Positions 18,129 through 26,483 of a stretch of DNA of 64,000 nucleotides are shown piece by piece. How positions within the stretch are numbered: position 1 is the stretch's first letter; every line of letters begins with the position of its first letter. Made by a program: the position numbers and the translations under genes. The DNA lies in contig NZ_CP029188.1 of NCBI RefSeq assembly GCF_003097515.1, forward strand, positions 5,686,531-5,750,530. Direction: 5' to 3'. The notes under the pieces are model-generated. The model searched no databases. It worked only from the letters and a program-made list of their open reading frames with translations, and was not told the DNA's origin. Source of the stretch: Streptomyces tirandamycinicus (GTDB taxonomy: Bacteria; Actinomycetota; Actinomycetes; Streptomycetales; Streptomycetaceae).

Positions 18129-18998
18129 TCAGTCCTGTGCGGTGAGCCGACGCACGCGGTCGGCGTCGCAGGTGCGAGGGCAGGTGACACAGGTGTCCTC
18201 GGGGCGCAGGGTGTAGAACAGGCAGCAGCTCGCCCGGTCCCTGGTGGGCAGCGGCTCCCCGGACGGCCCGGTGAGCTCGCGGAAGCCGGCCGTGCCGACG
18301 TACGGCTTGGTGGTACCGGGCAGCAGGGCCGCAAGCTCCGTCATGGCCCGGCGCTCCTCGCCGAGGAGGTGCGCCACGTACCACAGGCCCTCGACGATCT
18401 CGTCCGTCGCCATCCCCCACAGTGCGCGCCGCCCGCGCCGCATGCGCGGGCCGAAGCCGTCGAGGATCGGCTCCATGTGCCCGGCGACGGCGTCCCGTAC
18501 TTCGGCGCGCAGCGCCTCCTCGTCGGCGACCACCCGTGCGCCCGGGAGTGCGGCCGCGGCATCGCCGGGCAGGCAGGCGAAGGTGCGGACGCGGACGGCC
18601 ATCCGGCCCCGGGCCCGCTGGTACGAGACGTCCTCGACCGGGAGCCGCGGCACGCGCCGTTCCAGGAACCACGGCACCGTGATCAGCAGGCAGGCCGGCC
18701 AGGCGTAGCGGTGGAGCCCGAAGCTCGCCACGACGTCCTGGCGGGCCTGCTGTCCGTAGTCCTGCCGCACCTGTGCGTCGTCCCACGCCAGGAACGCGTC
18801 GAGAGCCGCGCCGCCGGCCGCCAGGTCCGCCGCCGCCACCCAGCCGGCTCCCCGCGGGGCCTGCTCGCCGTCCGCGAGCTGCCGCACTCCGAGGCCGGGG
18901 AACACCGCGGACATGCGCGCGTACGCGCCGGTCACGGGCTCCGCGGCGGCCGAAGGTGCGGGAGGCCGCGCGTCGTGGAGAACAGCGGGGACCGTCAT
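18129..18998 (-). CDS. FhuF-type ferric siderophore reductase, [2Fe-2S] protein
   Basis: A 289-residue cytoplasmic protein. The C-terminus has the FhuF signature: CC near residue 258 in ASCCLFYTL, then CVTCPRTC about ten residues later, giving the Cys set that holds an unusual [2Fe-2S] cluster. FhuF proteins reduce iron in imported ferric siderophores to release it. The N-terminal region has the usual helical fold (FGLHRYAWPACLLITVPWF). An iron-box match lies 28-46 bases before the ATG, which fits repression by an IdeR/DmdR1-type regulator. No siderophore transport gene is adjacent in the window. Confidence 0.85.
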   Translation of the reverse strand: MTVPAVLHDARPPAPSAAAEPVTGAYARMSAVFPGLGVRQLADGEQAPRGAGWVAAADLAAGGAALDAFLAWDDAQVRQDYGQQARQDVVASFGLHRYAWPACLLITVPWFLERRVPRLPVEDVSYQRARGRMAVRVRTFACLPGDAAAALPGARVVADEEALRAEVRDAVAGHMEPILDGFGPRMRRGRRALWGMATDEIVEGLWYVAHLLGEERRAMTELAALLPGTTKPYVGTAGFRELTGPSGEPLPTRDRASCCLFYTLRPEDTCVTCPRTCDADRVRRLTAQD

Positions 18999-19025
18999 GC
19001 GGGGACCACCGAATCTCGGTCGTTG

Positions 19026-19044
19026 GCAGGTTAGCCTTACCTTA
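19026..19044 (-). promoter_or_regulatory. Iron box (IdeR/DmdR1-type operator)
   Basis: On the minus strand the site reads TAAGGTAAGGCTAACCTGC, matching 15 of 19 positions of the actinobacterial iron-box consensus TTAGGTTAGGCTAACCTAA. It lies just upstream of the FhuF-type gene. Confidence 0.82.
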
Positions 19045-19147
19045 CCCGACGTGATCCGTGTTTGAACTGTGACCCCGGCCCCCTATCGTGCAGGCAGGAC
19101 CCGAGCCGTGCCGGCCGGGCCCGGAACGCAGCCGGAGGAGGACCCGA

Positions 19148-20305
19148 GTGGAGCAGGGCCGAGCGCGCGGCCACGCCGCGGCGACGCCGTCCGCGCCCGT
19201 GCGTGTTCCCGGGCAGGCACGGGCCGAGCACTCTCCCCTCCCCGGCCCGAACGCCCGCCCCGGCCCGAACGCCCTCCCCGGCCCGAACGCCCTTCCCGGC
19301 CCGGGGGCGAGCCGGACCCCCGGCCCCGATCCCGCGGCTCCCCGCGGCCCGCTTCCGGAGCAGGGACCGAATCCCGCGCACGGCCCGGCGCAGGCGCGGG
19401 CGGAGCAGCCCGCGCCGGAGCACCGGCACCGTCCCGCACCGGGGCCCCTGCTCGGACAGGGGCCGCCCGCCACGATCCCCGGGCAGACCCGCGAGGAGCG
19501 TGCCCCGGGCGCCCGGCCGTCCTCCGGCGAGCGGGGCAGCGGCCCGGGCGCCGGAGCAGCCCGCGGGCCGTCCGGTACCGACGGCTCCGTCCCGCGCCGG
19601 CGTGACCCGGGCGTGGAGCCCGCGTCCGCCGCGCAGGTCCGCGGTGAGCACACCCACGGCGAGTCGCCGGTGCCCGGCACGGTCGTCCGTCGCCACTCGG
19701 TGCGCGGCCAGGTCCTGGACGCGCTGCGAGCGGCCCTCGTCAGTGGTGAACTGCGCCCCGGCGAGGTCTACTCGGCGCCCGCGCTCGGCGAACGGTTCGG
19801 CGTCTCCGCCACCCCCGTACGCGAGGCGATGCAGCAGCTCGGCCTCGAAGGCGCGGTGGAGACGATCCCGAACCGGGGCTTCCGCGTCGTGGTGCGCACG
19901 GCCCGGGAACTGGCCGAGCTCGCCGAGGTGCGCGCCCTGATCGAGGTTCCGGTGATGCTGCGGCTCGCCCGTACCGTCCCGCCCGCGCGCTGGGCCCAAC
20001 TCGTCCCGCTCGCCGAGGCGACCGCGGCCGCCGCCGCGACCGGCGACCGGGCGGGCTATGCGGAATCGGACCGCGCCTTCCACCGCGCCGTCCTCTCCCT
20101 CGCCGGGAACGACCAGCTCGTCGCCGTCGCGGACGACCTCCACCGCCGCTCGCAGTGGCCCCTCATGAGCTCCCCGGCGCCCCGGCGGGCGGACCTGGTG
20201 GCCGACGCGGCCGAGCACTCGGCGCTGCTGGAGGCGCTGATGGCGCAGGACCTGGCCGTGGTGGCCTCCCTGGTACGGGAGCACTTCAACGGCGCGGACC
20301 GCTAG
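19148..20305 (+). CDS. GntR-family (FCD type) regulator with a long Pro-rich N-terminus
   Basis: A 385-residue protein. Residues about 181-250 form a GntR winged helix (VLDALRAALVSGELRPGEVY, then FGVSATPVREAMQQL), and about 255-380 an FCD effector domain with the ligand-site pattern ESDRAFHRAVLSLAGN. The first 180 residues are Pro/Gly/Ala-rich and disordered, with tandem PGPNAL hexapeptides. GTG at 19148 was chosen since GGAGGAG lies seven bases upstream; typical family members would start near residue 175, so the extension is the oddity. The next gene begins nine bases after its stop. Confidence 0.85.
   Translation: MEQGRARGHAAATPSAPVRVPGQARAEHSPLPGPNARPGPNALPGPNALPGPGASRTPGPDPAAPRGPLPEQGPNPAHGPAQARAEQPAPEHRHRPAPGPLLGQGPPATIPGQTREERAPGARPSSGERGSGPGAGAARGPSGTDGSVPRRRDPGVEPASAAQVRGEHTHGESPVPGTVVRRHSVRGQVLDALRAALVSGELRPGEVYSAPALGERFGVSATPVREAMQQLGLEGAVETIPNRGFRVVVRTARELAELAEVRALIEVPVMLRLARTVPPARWAQLVPLAEATAAAAATGDRAGYAESDRAFHRAVLSLAGNDQLVAVADDLHRRSQWPLMSSPAPRRADLVADAAEHSALLEALMAQDLAVVASLVREHFNGADR
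19241..19308 (+). repeat. 18-bp tandem repeat encoding a Pro-Gly-Pro-Asn-Ala hexapeptide
   Basis: Three near-identical 18-bp units (CCCGGCCCGAACGCCCTC) and a partial fourth lie within the 5' part of the GntR gene. The unit length is a multiple of three, so the frame is preserved. Confidence 0.85.
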
Positions 20306-20314
20306 GCGGGAAGG

Positions 20315-21733
20315 ATGACCGACCCGGTCCCGGTCCCGGCCCGGAGCGTGCGCGGCACGGTGTGGGCCCTGGCCAACCGGTTCGGCGTCGTGGCCAGGAC
20401 GCCCGGCGAACTGGTCGGCGCACTCACGGGTCTCGGACCCACGGGCCCGGCCGTCGTGACGCGCCCCCCGGGTGCCGGGGTGCCGGCCGAGGTCGCCGAA
20501 CTCGTCGGCGCCCTGCGGGACCTGGGCCACATCCGGCTGGTCACCGCACCCGGGCGGGAGCCGGGGAGCGGGGGTGAGGCGGCCTGCGTACCGGCACCTG
20601 AGGCGGCCTCCGCCCCGTCCGGTGCCGGGGCTGCCGCGCTCCGGGACGGCCCCGGTCCGGCGGCCCCCGCCAGGCCGACGGACCTCGACGACCCGGCCGC
20701 GGTCTGTGCCGCGGACCCCGCCGCGGTGACGGCCGCGTACGAGTGCGGCACCGGCGGTGCGCACGGGGGTGGCGGTGCGGACGGTAACGCCGATGGGCAC
20801 GGGGGCGGTGGTGCGGACGGCCACGGTGGACTGCGAGCCGCCTGGTTCCGGGCCGGACAGTCGCTGATCCGCGAACAGCCGCCGTCCGGGCGGGCACTCG
20901 TCCTGCTCACGGCGCTCGGCGACGACGCCGACCCGCGCCTGCGCCCCGCTCTGGGCGCCCTTGCCGCGAACGCCCCGTGGCGGTCCGACTGGACGCGGGT
21001 ACGCGGCGACGTCTCCCCGCCCTGGCCCGGTCCGGTGGCGGCGCTCGCCCAGGGGACGGGCACCTGGGCGGAGCACCTGCTCGTCGCCGATCAGCGTGGA
21101 GCGATACGCTCCGTGCACCCCGCCGACGCCACGCCCGCGCCGGGAACGGCCACCCTGCCCGTACGGATCACGGCTCTCGCGCCGCGGCCCGACGGCGACC
21201 TGCTGATGCTGGACGAACGCGGCCGCCTGCACACCCATGGGGAATCCACGCTGACGGACGCGGTGGCCGCCACACTGGACGCGCATCCCGGCACCGCGCT
21301 GGCCGCCTCGGGCACGCTGGTCCTGGCCGGCGACCGCCACGGGTCACTGCACGCGTTCGGTCACGGCGGGCTGCACCAGACCGCCGCTCACCGCGGCCGG
21401 GTCACCGCGGTGGCGGTGGCGGACGGCCCGGCGCCGCTGGTGTGCAGCGGAGGGGCCGACGGTACGGTCCGCATCTGGACGCCCGGCCGCGGTCCGGAGA
21501 CCACCCCGCTCGCGGAACGGGGCTTCCCGGTGACCGCAATCGCGGTCCACGGCCGGACGCTGGCCGTCGCCTGGGCCGACGGGCTCGTCGAGCTCCGCCG
21601 CTTCGGTACGCACAAGACCCTGGCGTTGCGGCCCGGCCCGCCGGTGCGGGCGGTGGCGGTGACGCGGGACGGGTCGGTGGTCGTCGGCACGGACGACTCG
21701 CTCTTCCGGGTCACGGCCCGCTCTCCGCGCTGA
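20315..21733 (+). CDS. WD40-repeat-like protein
   Basis: A 472-residue protein of unknown role, likely co-transcribed with the GntR gene (nine-base gap, GGGAAGG ribosome site). Residues 1-140 are an uncharacterised domain (VWALANRFGVVARTPGELVG). A Gly/His-rich stretch follows near 150-175. The C-terminal 220 residues carry beta-propeller blades with WD40 features, for example VTAVAVADGPAPLVCSGGAD followed by GTVRIWTPG. In Streptomyces such propellers often partner conserved NTPase or signalling proteins. There is no secretion signal. Confidence 0.7.
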   Translation: MTDPVPVPARSVRGTVWALANRFGVVARTPGELVGALTGLGPTGPAVVTRPPGAGVPAEVAELVGALRDLGHIRLVTAPGREPGSGGEAACVPAPEAASAPSGAGAAALRDGPGPAAPARPTDLDDPAAVCAADPAAVTAAYECGTGGAHGGGGADGNADGHGGGGADGHGGLRAAWFRAGQSLIREQPPSGRALVLLTALGDDADPRLRPALGALAANAPWRSDWTRVRGDVSPPWPGPVAALAQGTGTWAEHLLVADQRGAIRSVHPADATPAPGTATLPVRITALAPRPDGDLLMLDERGRLHTHGESTLTDAVAATLDAHPGTALAASGTLVLAGDRHGSLHAFGHGGLHQTAAHRGRVTAVAVADGPAPLVCSGGADGTVRIWTPGRGPETTPLAERGFPVTAIAVHGRTLAVAWADGLVELRRFGTHKTLALRPGPPVRAVAVTRDGSVVVGTDDSLFRVTARSPR

Positions 21734-21770
21734 CCTGCCGCTGCCGCCGCGTCCCGGGCCCGTCCGGCGC

Positions 21771-21888
21771 CCGGTGCGTCACGCCGCCGGGGGCCTCCGG
21801 ACGCCTGCCGGTGCCGGTCCGCGGCCCGGTGTGTCACGCCGCCGGACGGTCCCGGGCCGGTCCGTGGCCTGGTGTGTCACGCCGCCGG
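21771..21888. repeat. Three imperfect repeats spanning the gap between WD40 and TPR-like genes
   Basis: The unit CCGGTGTGTCACGCCGCCGG occurs at 21771, 21826 and 21868 (spacings 55 and 42 bases). Each copy contains the TCA that is the complement of TGA, and the third copy supplies the stop of the TPR-like gene. Confidence 0.7.
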
Positions 21889-22656
21889 GGCCGGCGGGGC
21901 CAGCTGGTCCGCGAGCCAGGTGGGGACGCCGCCGAGCAGGCGGAAGAGGCGGGCCGCCTCGGTGCGCAGCCGGGAGGCCTCCGGTTCCGGCTCCGTGTCG
22001 GCGAGCGCCGCCAGCGCCGGGGCCGTTCCGATCAGATAGCCCAGCTCCTCGCGGATGCGCAGGGACTCGGTGAACCCCTGCCGTGCCTCGGCGAGTTCGC
22101 CGTCGCGCAGCGCGAGCGCGGCGAGATGGCGCCAGGTGAAGGAGAGCAGCAGCGTGTCGTCGTGGGCGAGGGCACCGGCGTGGGCGCGGTGGTACGCCGC
22201 CCGGGCGGCCTGCGCCGAGTCGGCGAGGTGTTCGGCGACCAGGCCCCGGCGGAAGTCGAGGAGCGGCCGGCCCGCGGCGTCCGGCGCGAGCAGGGCCGCC
22301 GCCCGGCCGAGGGCGGCGCGCGCCTCGTCGGCCCGGTCGCGCACGCCCAGCACGGTGCAGGCGTAGGCGAGTTGACCGCGCTCGCAGGCGGCCGAGCCGC
22401 GCTCGTCGTCGCTCTGCGCCGCGGCCTCCGCCGTGCGCAGGGCGTCCTCCGCGTCCGCCCAGCCGGCGCCGGTGAACAGGCAGCGCTCCACGAGGAGCGA
22501 GGCGCGCTGCAGGGTCAGCGCGGCGGACGCCGTGCGGGGTGCGAGCAGGGCCGCCGCGTCCGTCCAACAGCCGCGCGAGCGCAGCCGCCATACCGCGGTC
22601 TGGAGTGGATCGTCACCTGCTGTGGTTCCGGAACCAGACATGGCGGCATACGCCAC
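21877..22656 (-). CDS. TPR-like helical-repeat protein
   Basis: A 259-residue, all-helical protein rich in Ala and Leu with a repeating pattern of paired helices (ALRTAEAAAQSDDERGSAAC and LRDGELAEARQGFTESLRIR) like tetratricopeptide repeats. I do not recognise a specific family. The GTG at 22656 follows GGGGAGGG at good spacing; ATG at 22641 is an alternative. The gene ends inside a repeat unit. An inverted repeat GTGAA-TCAA-TTCAC lies about 85 bases upstream of the start and may be regulatory. Confidence 0.65.
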   Translation of the reverse strand: MAYAAMSGSGTTAGDDPLQTAVWRLRSRGCWTDAAALLAPRTASAALTLQRASLLVERCLFTGAGWADAEDALRTAEAAAQSDDERGSAACERGQLAYACTVLGVRDRADEARAALGRAAALLAPDAAGRPLLDFRRGLVAEHLADSAQAARAAYHRAHAGALAHDDTLLLSFTWRHLAALALRDGELAEARQGFTESLRIREELGYLIGTAPALAALADTEPEPEASRLRTEAARLFRLLGGVPTWLADQLAPPAPAA

Positions 22657-22950
22657 ATTGCCCTCCCCGAGCGCGCCATTGTGCTGTTGAGTCAGACGGA
22701 ATGAGAGCACGGATCGGGCTGCATGGCCAAGGGGTCTGGTGAATCAATTCACAATCGTCGGGTGCCGGATCCGTGAAGGCCGTGCAATTCCGGTGCGATA
22801 CGGGCCCCGCGGCCGCATCGCAGACATTCGGGTGAACGTATGTACGCCGCTTGACGGGGACTCACCACGCGCGGGCGCGTAGCGAATCCCCTCGCGGAAC
22901 CACGTTCGTCTGCCGTACCGGCCGCCTCCGGCGGGACGGCCCCGGCCGCT

Positions 22951-24714
22951 TCAGCTCATCCGCAGGGCCAGGAAGAAGTCGAGCTTGTCCTCCAGCCGCG
23001 ACAGGTCCCGGCCCGTCAGCTGCTCGATCCGTCCCACCCGGTAGCGCAGCGTGTTCACATGCAGATGGAGCCTGGTCGCGCAGCGCGTCCAGGAACCGTC
23101 GCAGTCCAGGAACGCCTCGAGGGTCTCGATCAGTTCGGCGCGGTGGCGGCGGTCGTAGTCGCGCAGCGGGTCGAGCAGCCTGGCCGTGAACGCCCTGCGC
23201 ACGTCGTCGGGGACGAACGGCAGCAGCAGGACGTGCGACGCCAGCTCGTGGTGGCCGGCCGCGCACACCCGGCCCGGGCGGGCGGCGGCGACGCGGCGGG
23301 CGTGCCGGGCCTCCTCCAGGGCGCCGCGCAGCCCTTCCGCGGAGTGGACGGCGGCGCTGACGCCGAGCGTGAGGCGGCCGTCGTCGGCGAGCCCGGCGGA
23401 GAGCGTCTCACGGACCGCGGCGAGCAGGGCGTCCGCGTGCAGCCCGGCCCCGTCCTGCCCGGGCTCCGGCTCGCCGGCCCGTCCCTCCTCGCCGAGCCCC
23501 GCCTCCCCGTGCCCCGCCCCGTCGTGCCCCGCGTCGTCCGGCGACGCCCCGGCGGGTCCGGCCGCCGGGAGCGGGACGAGCGCGACGGCCTCGGTGCCGG
23601 TGTGGGCGACGGCGATCCGGTCCGCGGTCTCGGAGCCCGGGTCCGCCGGGTCCACGAGGATCTCCTCCAGCAGCGACTGGGCCGCCGGGCCCGCCTCGAC
23701 GGGGGAGCCGCCCCGCGCGTCCCAGTCGACACGGGCCACGACGACCTGCCAGTGCGGCGCCGTGCCGAGGCCCGGCAGCAGGACGGGCGCGGCGACCCTC
23801 AGCCTGGCGGCGATCTCGGCGGGCGGGGCGCCCGTCTGGACGAGCTCCAGGACCTCCTGGGCGAGGCGGCGCCGGACGGTGCGGGCCGCGTCCCGCCGGT
23901 CCCGTTCGACGGCGATCAGCTGGGTGACGCCCTGCAGCAGATCGAGCCGGGCGGCCGGCCAGTCGGACGCGTCGGCCTCCACGGCCAGCAGCCAGTCCGA
24001 CAGCACGGTCTCCCGGACGTCCCGGGAGGCCGGTGCGGCAGACCGGCCCGTGTTCCGGATCGGGAACAGCGAATACGTGGTGCCCCGGACGGTCGCGCGG
24101 TGCGGGCCGCGCCGTCCCGTGCGGGTCGCGGCCAGATGCTCGGCGGCCAGCACGGCGCCGGCCCCGGGCGGCAGCGGTTCGCCGGCCCCCGCGATCCGGC
24201 GGCCGGTGGGGGAGAGGACCCAGGCGCGAAGGTCCAGGTCGGAGCCGAGGAGGTCGAGGACCACCTCGGGGCCGCCGCCCGCCGGACCCGAGGTCATCAG
24301 CCGGCGGTGGCGGTCGACCACCGCGGCCAGGTCACCGGCCCGCTCCCCCGACACCTGGCGCACCACATGCTCGGTGATGGTCGCGAACGCGACGTCCTCG
24401 TTCACGGCGAAGAGCGGCAGCCTGTGCCGTTCGCAGGCCACGACGAGGTCGTCGGGGATGTCGCCGAGTTCCGCCTCGCCCGCGGCCAGTCCGACGACCC
24501 CCGCGCTTGCGAGAATGCGTACAAAAGGCTCGGAGTCATCGGCGCTGCGCCGCCAGGCGAGCCCGGTGAGCACGAGTTCACCACCCGAGAGGTAGCGGCT
24601 CGGGTCGCGGAGGTCGGTCGTCATCACGCCGCGGACGGTGCGGTCCAGCTCGTCGTCGCCGCCGAGCAGCCGCAGTCCCAGCGCGTCGGTCTCCAGCAGT
24701 GCGCGCAGCCGCAT
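22951..24714 (-). CDS. pucR: PucR-family transcriptional regulator of purine catabolism
   Basis: A 587-residue regulator. The N-terminal PucR domain spans about 1-125 (TTDLRDPSRYLSGGELVLTG). A central GGDEF-like region follows around 300-470, interrupted by an acidic His/Gly-rich insert. The C-terminal PucR HTH reads LEAFLDCDGSWTRCATRLHL then HVNTLRYRVGRIEQLTG. The ATG at 24714 puts the conserved domain at the start; a TTG at 24786 with 24 more residues is possible. It diverges from the xanthine dehydrogenase genes, so it very likely controls them in response to a purine or its breakdown product. Confidence 0.88.
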   Translation of the reverse strand: MRLRALLETDALGLRLLGGDDELDRTVRGVMTTDLRDPSRYLSGGELVLTGLAWRRSADDSEPFVRILASAGVVGLAAGEAELGDIPDDLVVACERHRLPLFAVNEDVAFATITEHVVRQVSGERAGDLAAVVDRHRRLMTSGPAGGGPEVVLDLLGSDLDLRAWVLSPTGRRIAGAGEPLPPGAGAVLAAEHLAATRTGRRGPHRATVRGTTYSLFPIRNTGRSAAPASRDVRETVLSDWLLAVEADASDWPAARLDLLQGVTQLIAVERDRRDAARTVRRRLAQEVLELVQTGAPPAEIAARLRVAAPVLLPGLGTAPHWQVVVARVDWDARGGSPVEAGPAAQSLLEEILVDPADPGSETADRIAVAHTGTEAVALVPLPAAGPAGASPDDAGHDGAGHGEAGLGEEGRAGEPEPGQDGAGLHADALLAAVRETLSAGLADDGRLTLGVSAAVHSAEGLRGALEEARHARRVAAARPGRVCAAGHHELASHVLLLPFVPDDVRRAFTARLLDPLRDYDRRHRAELIETLEAFLDCDGSWTRCATRLHLHVNTLRYRVGRIEQLTGRDLSRLEDKLDFFLALRMS

Positions 24715-24995
24715 CTCGTCGCCGCCGATCTGTCGTGTCGTGCCGTTGGACTGTGCAGAGGGGAGTGCCGGGGGTTTCGGGATCAAAACGGACCGGTAAA
24801 CGGCCTCCGCCTTTCGTTCGAATCTACAAGACGAGGGTGGCGACCAGCCAACTCCTTCATGGTTTCGGTGACTGCACCCGGCGGGGCGGTCCTTGTGTAC
24901 TGGGCCACACCGCGTTAACAGGACATGAACATCCAGCCAGGGCCGGCCGTCCCCGGGCCCCAGTGAACGACCGAATCACGTAGAAGAGAGCCACC

Positions 24996-25886
24996 ATGGA
25001 CTTCCTTCGCCCCGCCAGCTGGGAGGAGGCGCTCGCCGCGAAGGCCGAGCACCCCACCGCTGTGCCCATCGCGGGTGGCACCGACATCATGGTCGAGATC
25101 AACTTCGACCACCGGCGGCCGGAGCACCTCCTGGACCTGAACCGCATCACCGAGCTGAGCGAATGGGAAGTCGGCGAGGAGAGCGTCCGGCTCGGCGCGT
25201 CCGTCCCGTACACGCGGATCATGGAAGACCTCCGGACCGAGCTGCCGGGTCTGGCGCTCGCCTCCCACACCGTCGCCTCGCCGCAGATCCGCAACCGCGG
25301 CGGCGTGGGCGGCAACCTCGGTACCGCGTCCCCCGCCGGCGACGCCCACCCGGCCCTGCTGGCCGCCGGCGCCGAGGTCGAGGTGGAGTCGGTGCGGGGA
25401 ACCCGGCTCATCCCGATCGACGCGTTCTACACCGGTGTGAAGCGCAACGCGCTCGCCCCGGACGAGCTCATCAGGGCCGTCCACATCAGGAAGGCGGACG
25501 GACCCCAGCAGTACTCGAAGGTCGGCACCCGCAACGCCATGGTCATCGCCGTGTGCGCCTTCGGCATCGCGCTGCACCCCGGGACCCGCACCGTGCGCAC
25601 CGGCATCGGCTCCGCCGCGCCCACCCCGGTGCGCGCCGAGGCCGCCGAGGAGTTCCTGAACGCCGCGCTCGAGGAGGGCGGCTTCTGGGACAGCGGCAAG
25701 ATCATCACTCCCTCGATCGCCAAGCAGTTCGCCGAGCTCGCCTCCGGCGCCTGCAACCCGATCGACGACGTCCGCGGTACCGCCAGGTACCGCAGGCACG
25801 CGGTCGGCATCATGGCCCGCCGCACGCTCGGCTGGACCTGGGAGCAGTACCGCGGCAGCGGCCGCACGCTTGAAGGAGCTGCATAA
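24996..25886 (+). CDS. Xanthine dehydrogenase FAD-binding subunit
   Basis: A 296-residue subunit M of the molybdenum hydroxylase family. It carries FAD through IAGGTDIMVEI near residue 25 and the NRGGVGGNLGTASPAGD loop near 100, both hallmarks. It passes electrons from the iron-sulphur subunit to NAD or another acceptor. The ATG start follows GAAGAGAG. It is the first gene of the xdh operon and is two bases from the next. The 281-base gap to pucR holds the shared promoter region; no clear operator was recognised. Confidence 0.93.
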   Translation: MDFLRPASWEEALAAKAEHPTAVPIAGGTDIMVEINFDHRRPEHLLDLNRITELSEWEVGEESVRLGASVPYTRIMEDLRTELPGLALASHTVASPQIRNRGGVGGNLGTASPAGDAHPALLAAGAEVEVESVRGTRLIPIDAFYTGVKRNALAPDELIRAVHIRKADGPQQYSKVGTRNAMVIAVCAFGIALHPGTRTVRTGIGSAAPTPVRAEAAEEFLNAALEEGGFWDSGKIITPSIAKQFAELASGACNPIDDVRGTARYRRHAVGIMARRTLGWTWEQYRGSGRTLEGAA

Positions 25887-25888
25887 CC

Positions 25889-26479
25889 ATGCGGGTGAAT
25901 TTCACGGTCAACGGCCGTCAGCAGGAAGCCGACGACGTGTGGGAGGGCGAGAGCCTCCTGTACGTGCTCCGCGAGCGTCTGGGACTGCCCGGCTCCAAGA
26001 ACGCCTGCGAGCAGGGCGAGTGCGGTTCCTGCACGGTCCGCCTGGACGGTGTCCCGGTGTGCTCCTGCCTGGTCGCCGCCGGGCAGGTCGAGGGCCGCGA
26101 CGTCGTCACGGTGGAGGGCCTGGCGGACTTCGCCCGGCAGCGCGCCGAGCACGGACACGGCGGGTGCGCCACCGGCGCCTGCGGTACGCCGCTGCAGGAG
26201 GCCCGGCAGTGGTCCGCCGGGGGAACGGACTCGCAGACCGGCGAGGGCACCGAACTGTCCCCGATCCAGCAGGCGTTCATCGACGCCGGCGCCGTGCAGT
26301 GCGGCTTCTGCACCCCGGGCCTGCTGGTCGCCGCCGACGAACTGCTGGAGCGCAACGCCTCCCCGTCCGACGCGGACATCCGCGAGGCGCTCTCCGGCAA
26401 CCTGTGCCGCTGCACCGGCTACGAGAAGATCCTCGACGCGGTCCGCCTGGCGGCCGCCCGTCAGGAAGAGGCGGTCTGA
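25889..26479 (+). CDS. Xanthine dehydrogenase [2Fe-2S] subunit
   Basis: A 196-residue iron-sulphur subunit. The plant-type cluster motif is CEQGECGSC (about residues 35-50), and the second cluster is held by VQCGFCTPG and CRCTGY. Between the two domains, after GGCATGACG, sits a polar Gly/Thr/Glu-rich linker of about 25 residues that makes it longer than the usual 155-170 residue subunit. It relays electrons from the molybdenum subunit to FAD. The second and third subunits' genes are four bases apart. Confidence 0.93.
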   Translation: MRVNFTVNGRQQEADDVWEGESLLYVLRERLGLPGSKNACEQGECGSCTVRLDGVPVCSCLVAAGQVEGRDVVTVEGLADFARQRAEHGHGGCATGACGTPLQEARQWSAGGTDSQTGEGTELSPIQQAFIDAGAVQCGFCTPGLLVAADELLERNASPSDADIREALSGNLCRCTGYEKILDAVRLAAARQEEAV

Positions 26480-26483
26480 CACC

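Noticed and set aside
24715..24995. A purine riboswitch or PucR box upstream of the xanthine dehydrogenase genes
   Set aside because: No aptamer-like pairing or clear inverted repeat could be read by eye in this region.
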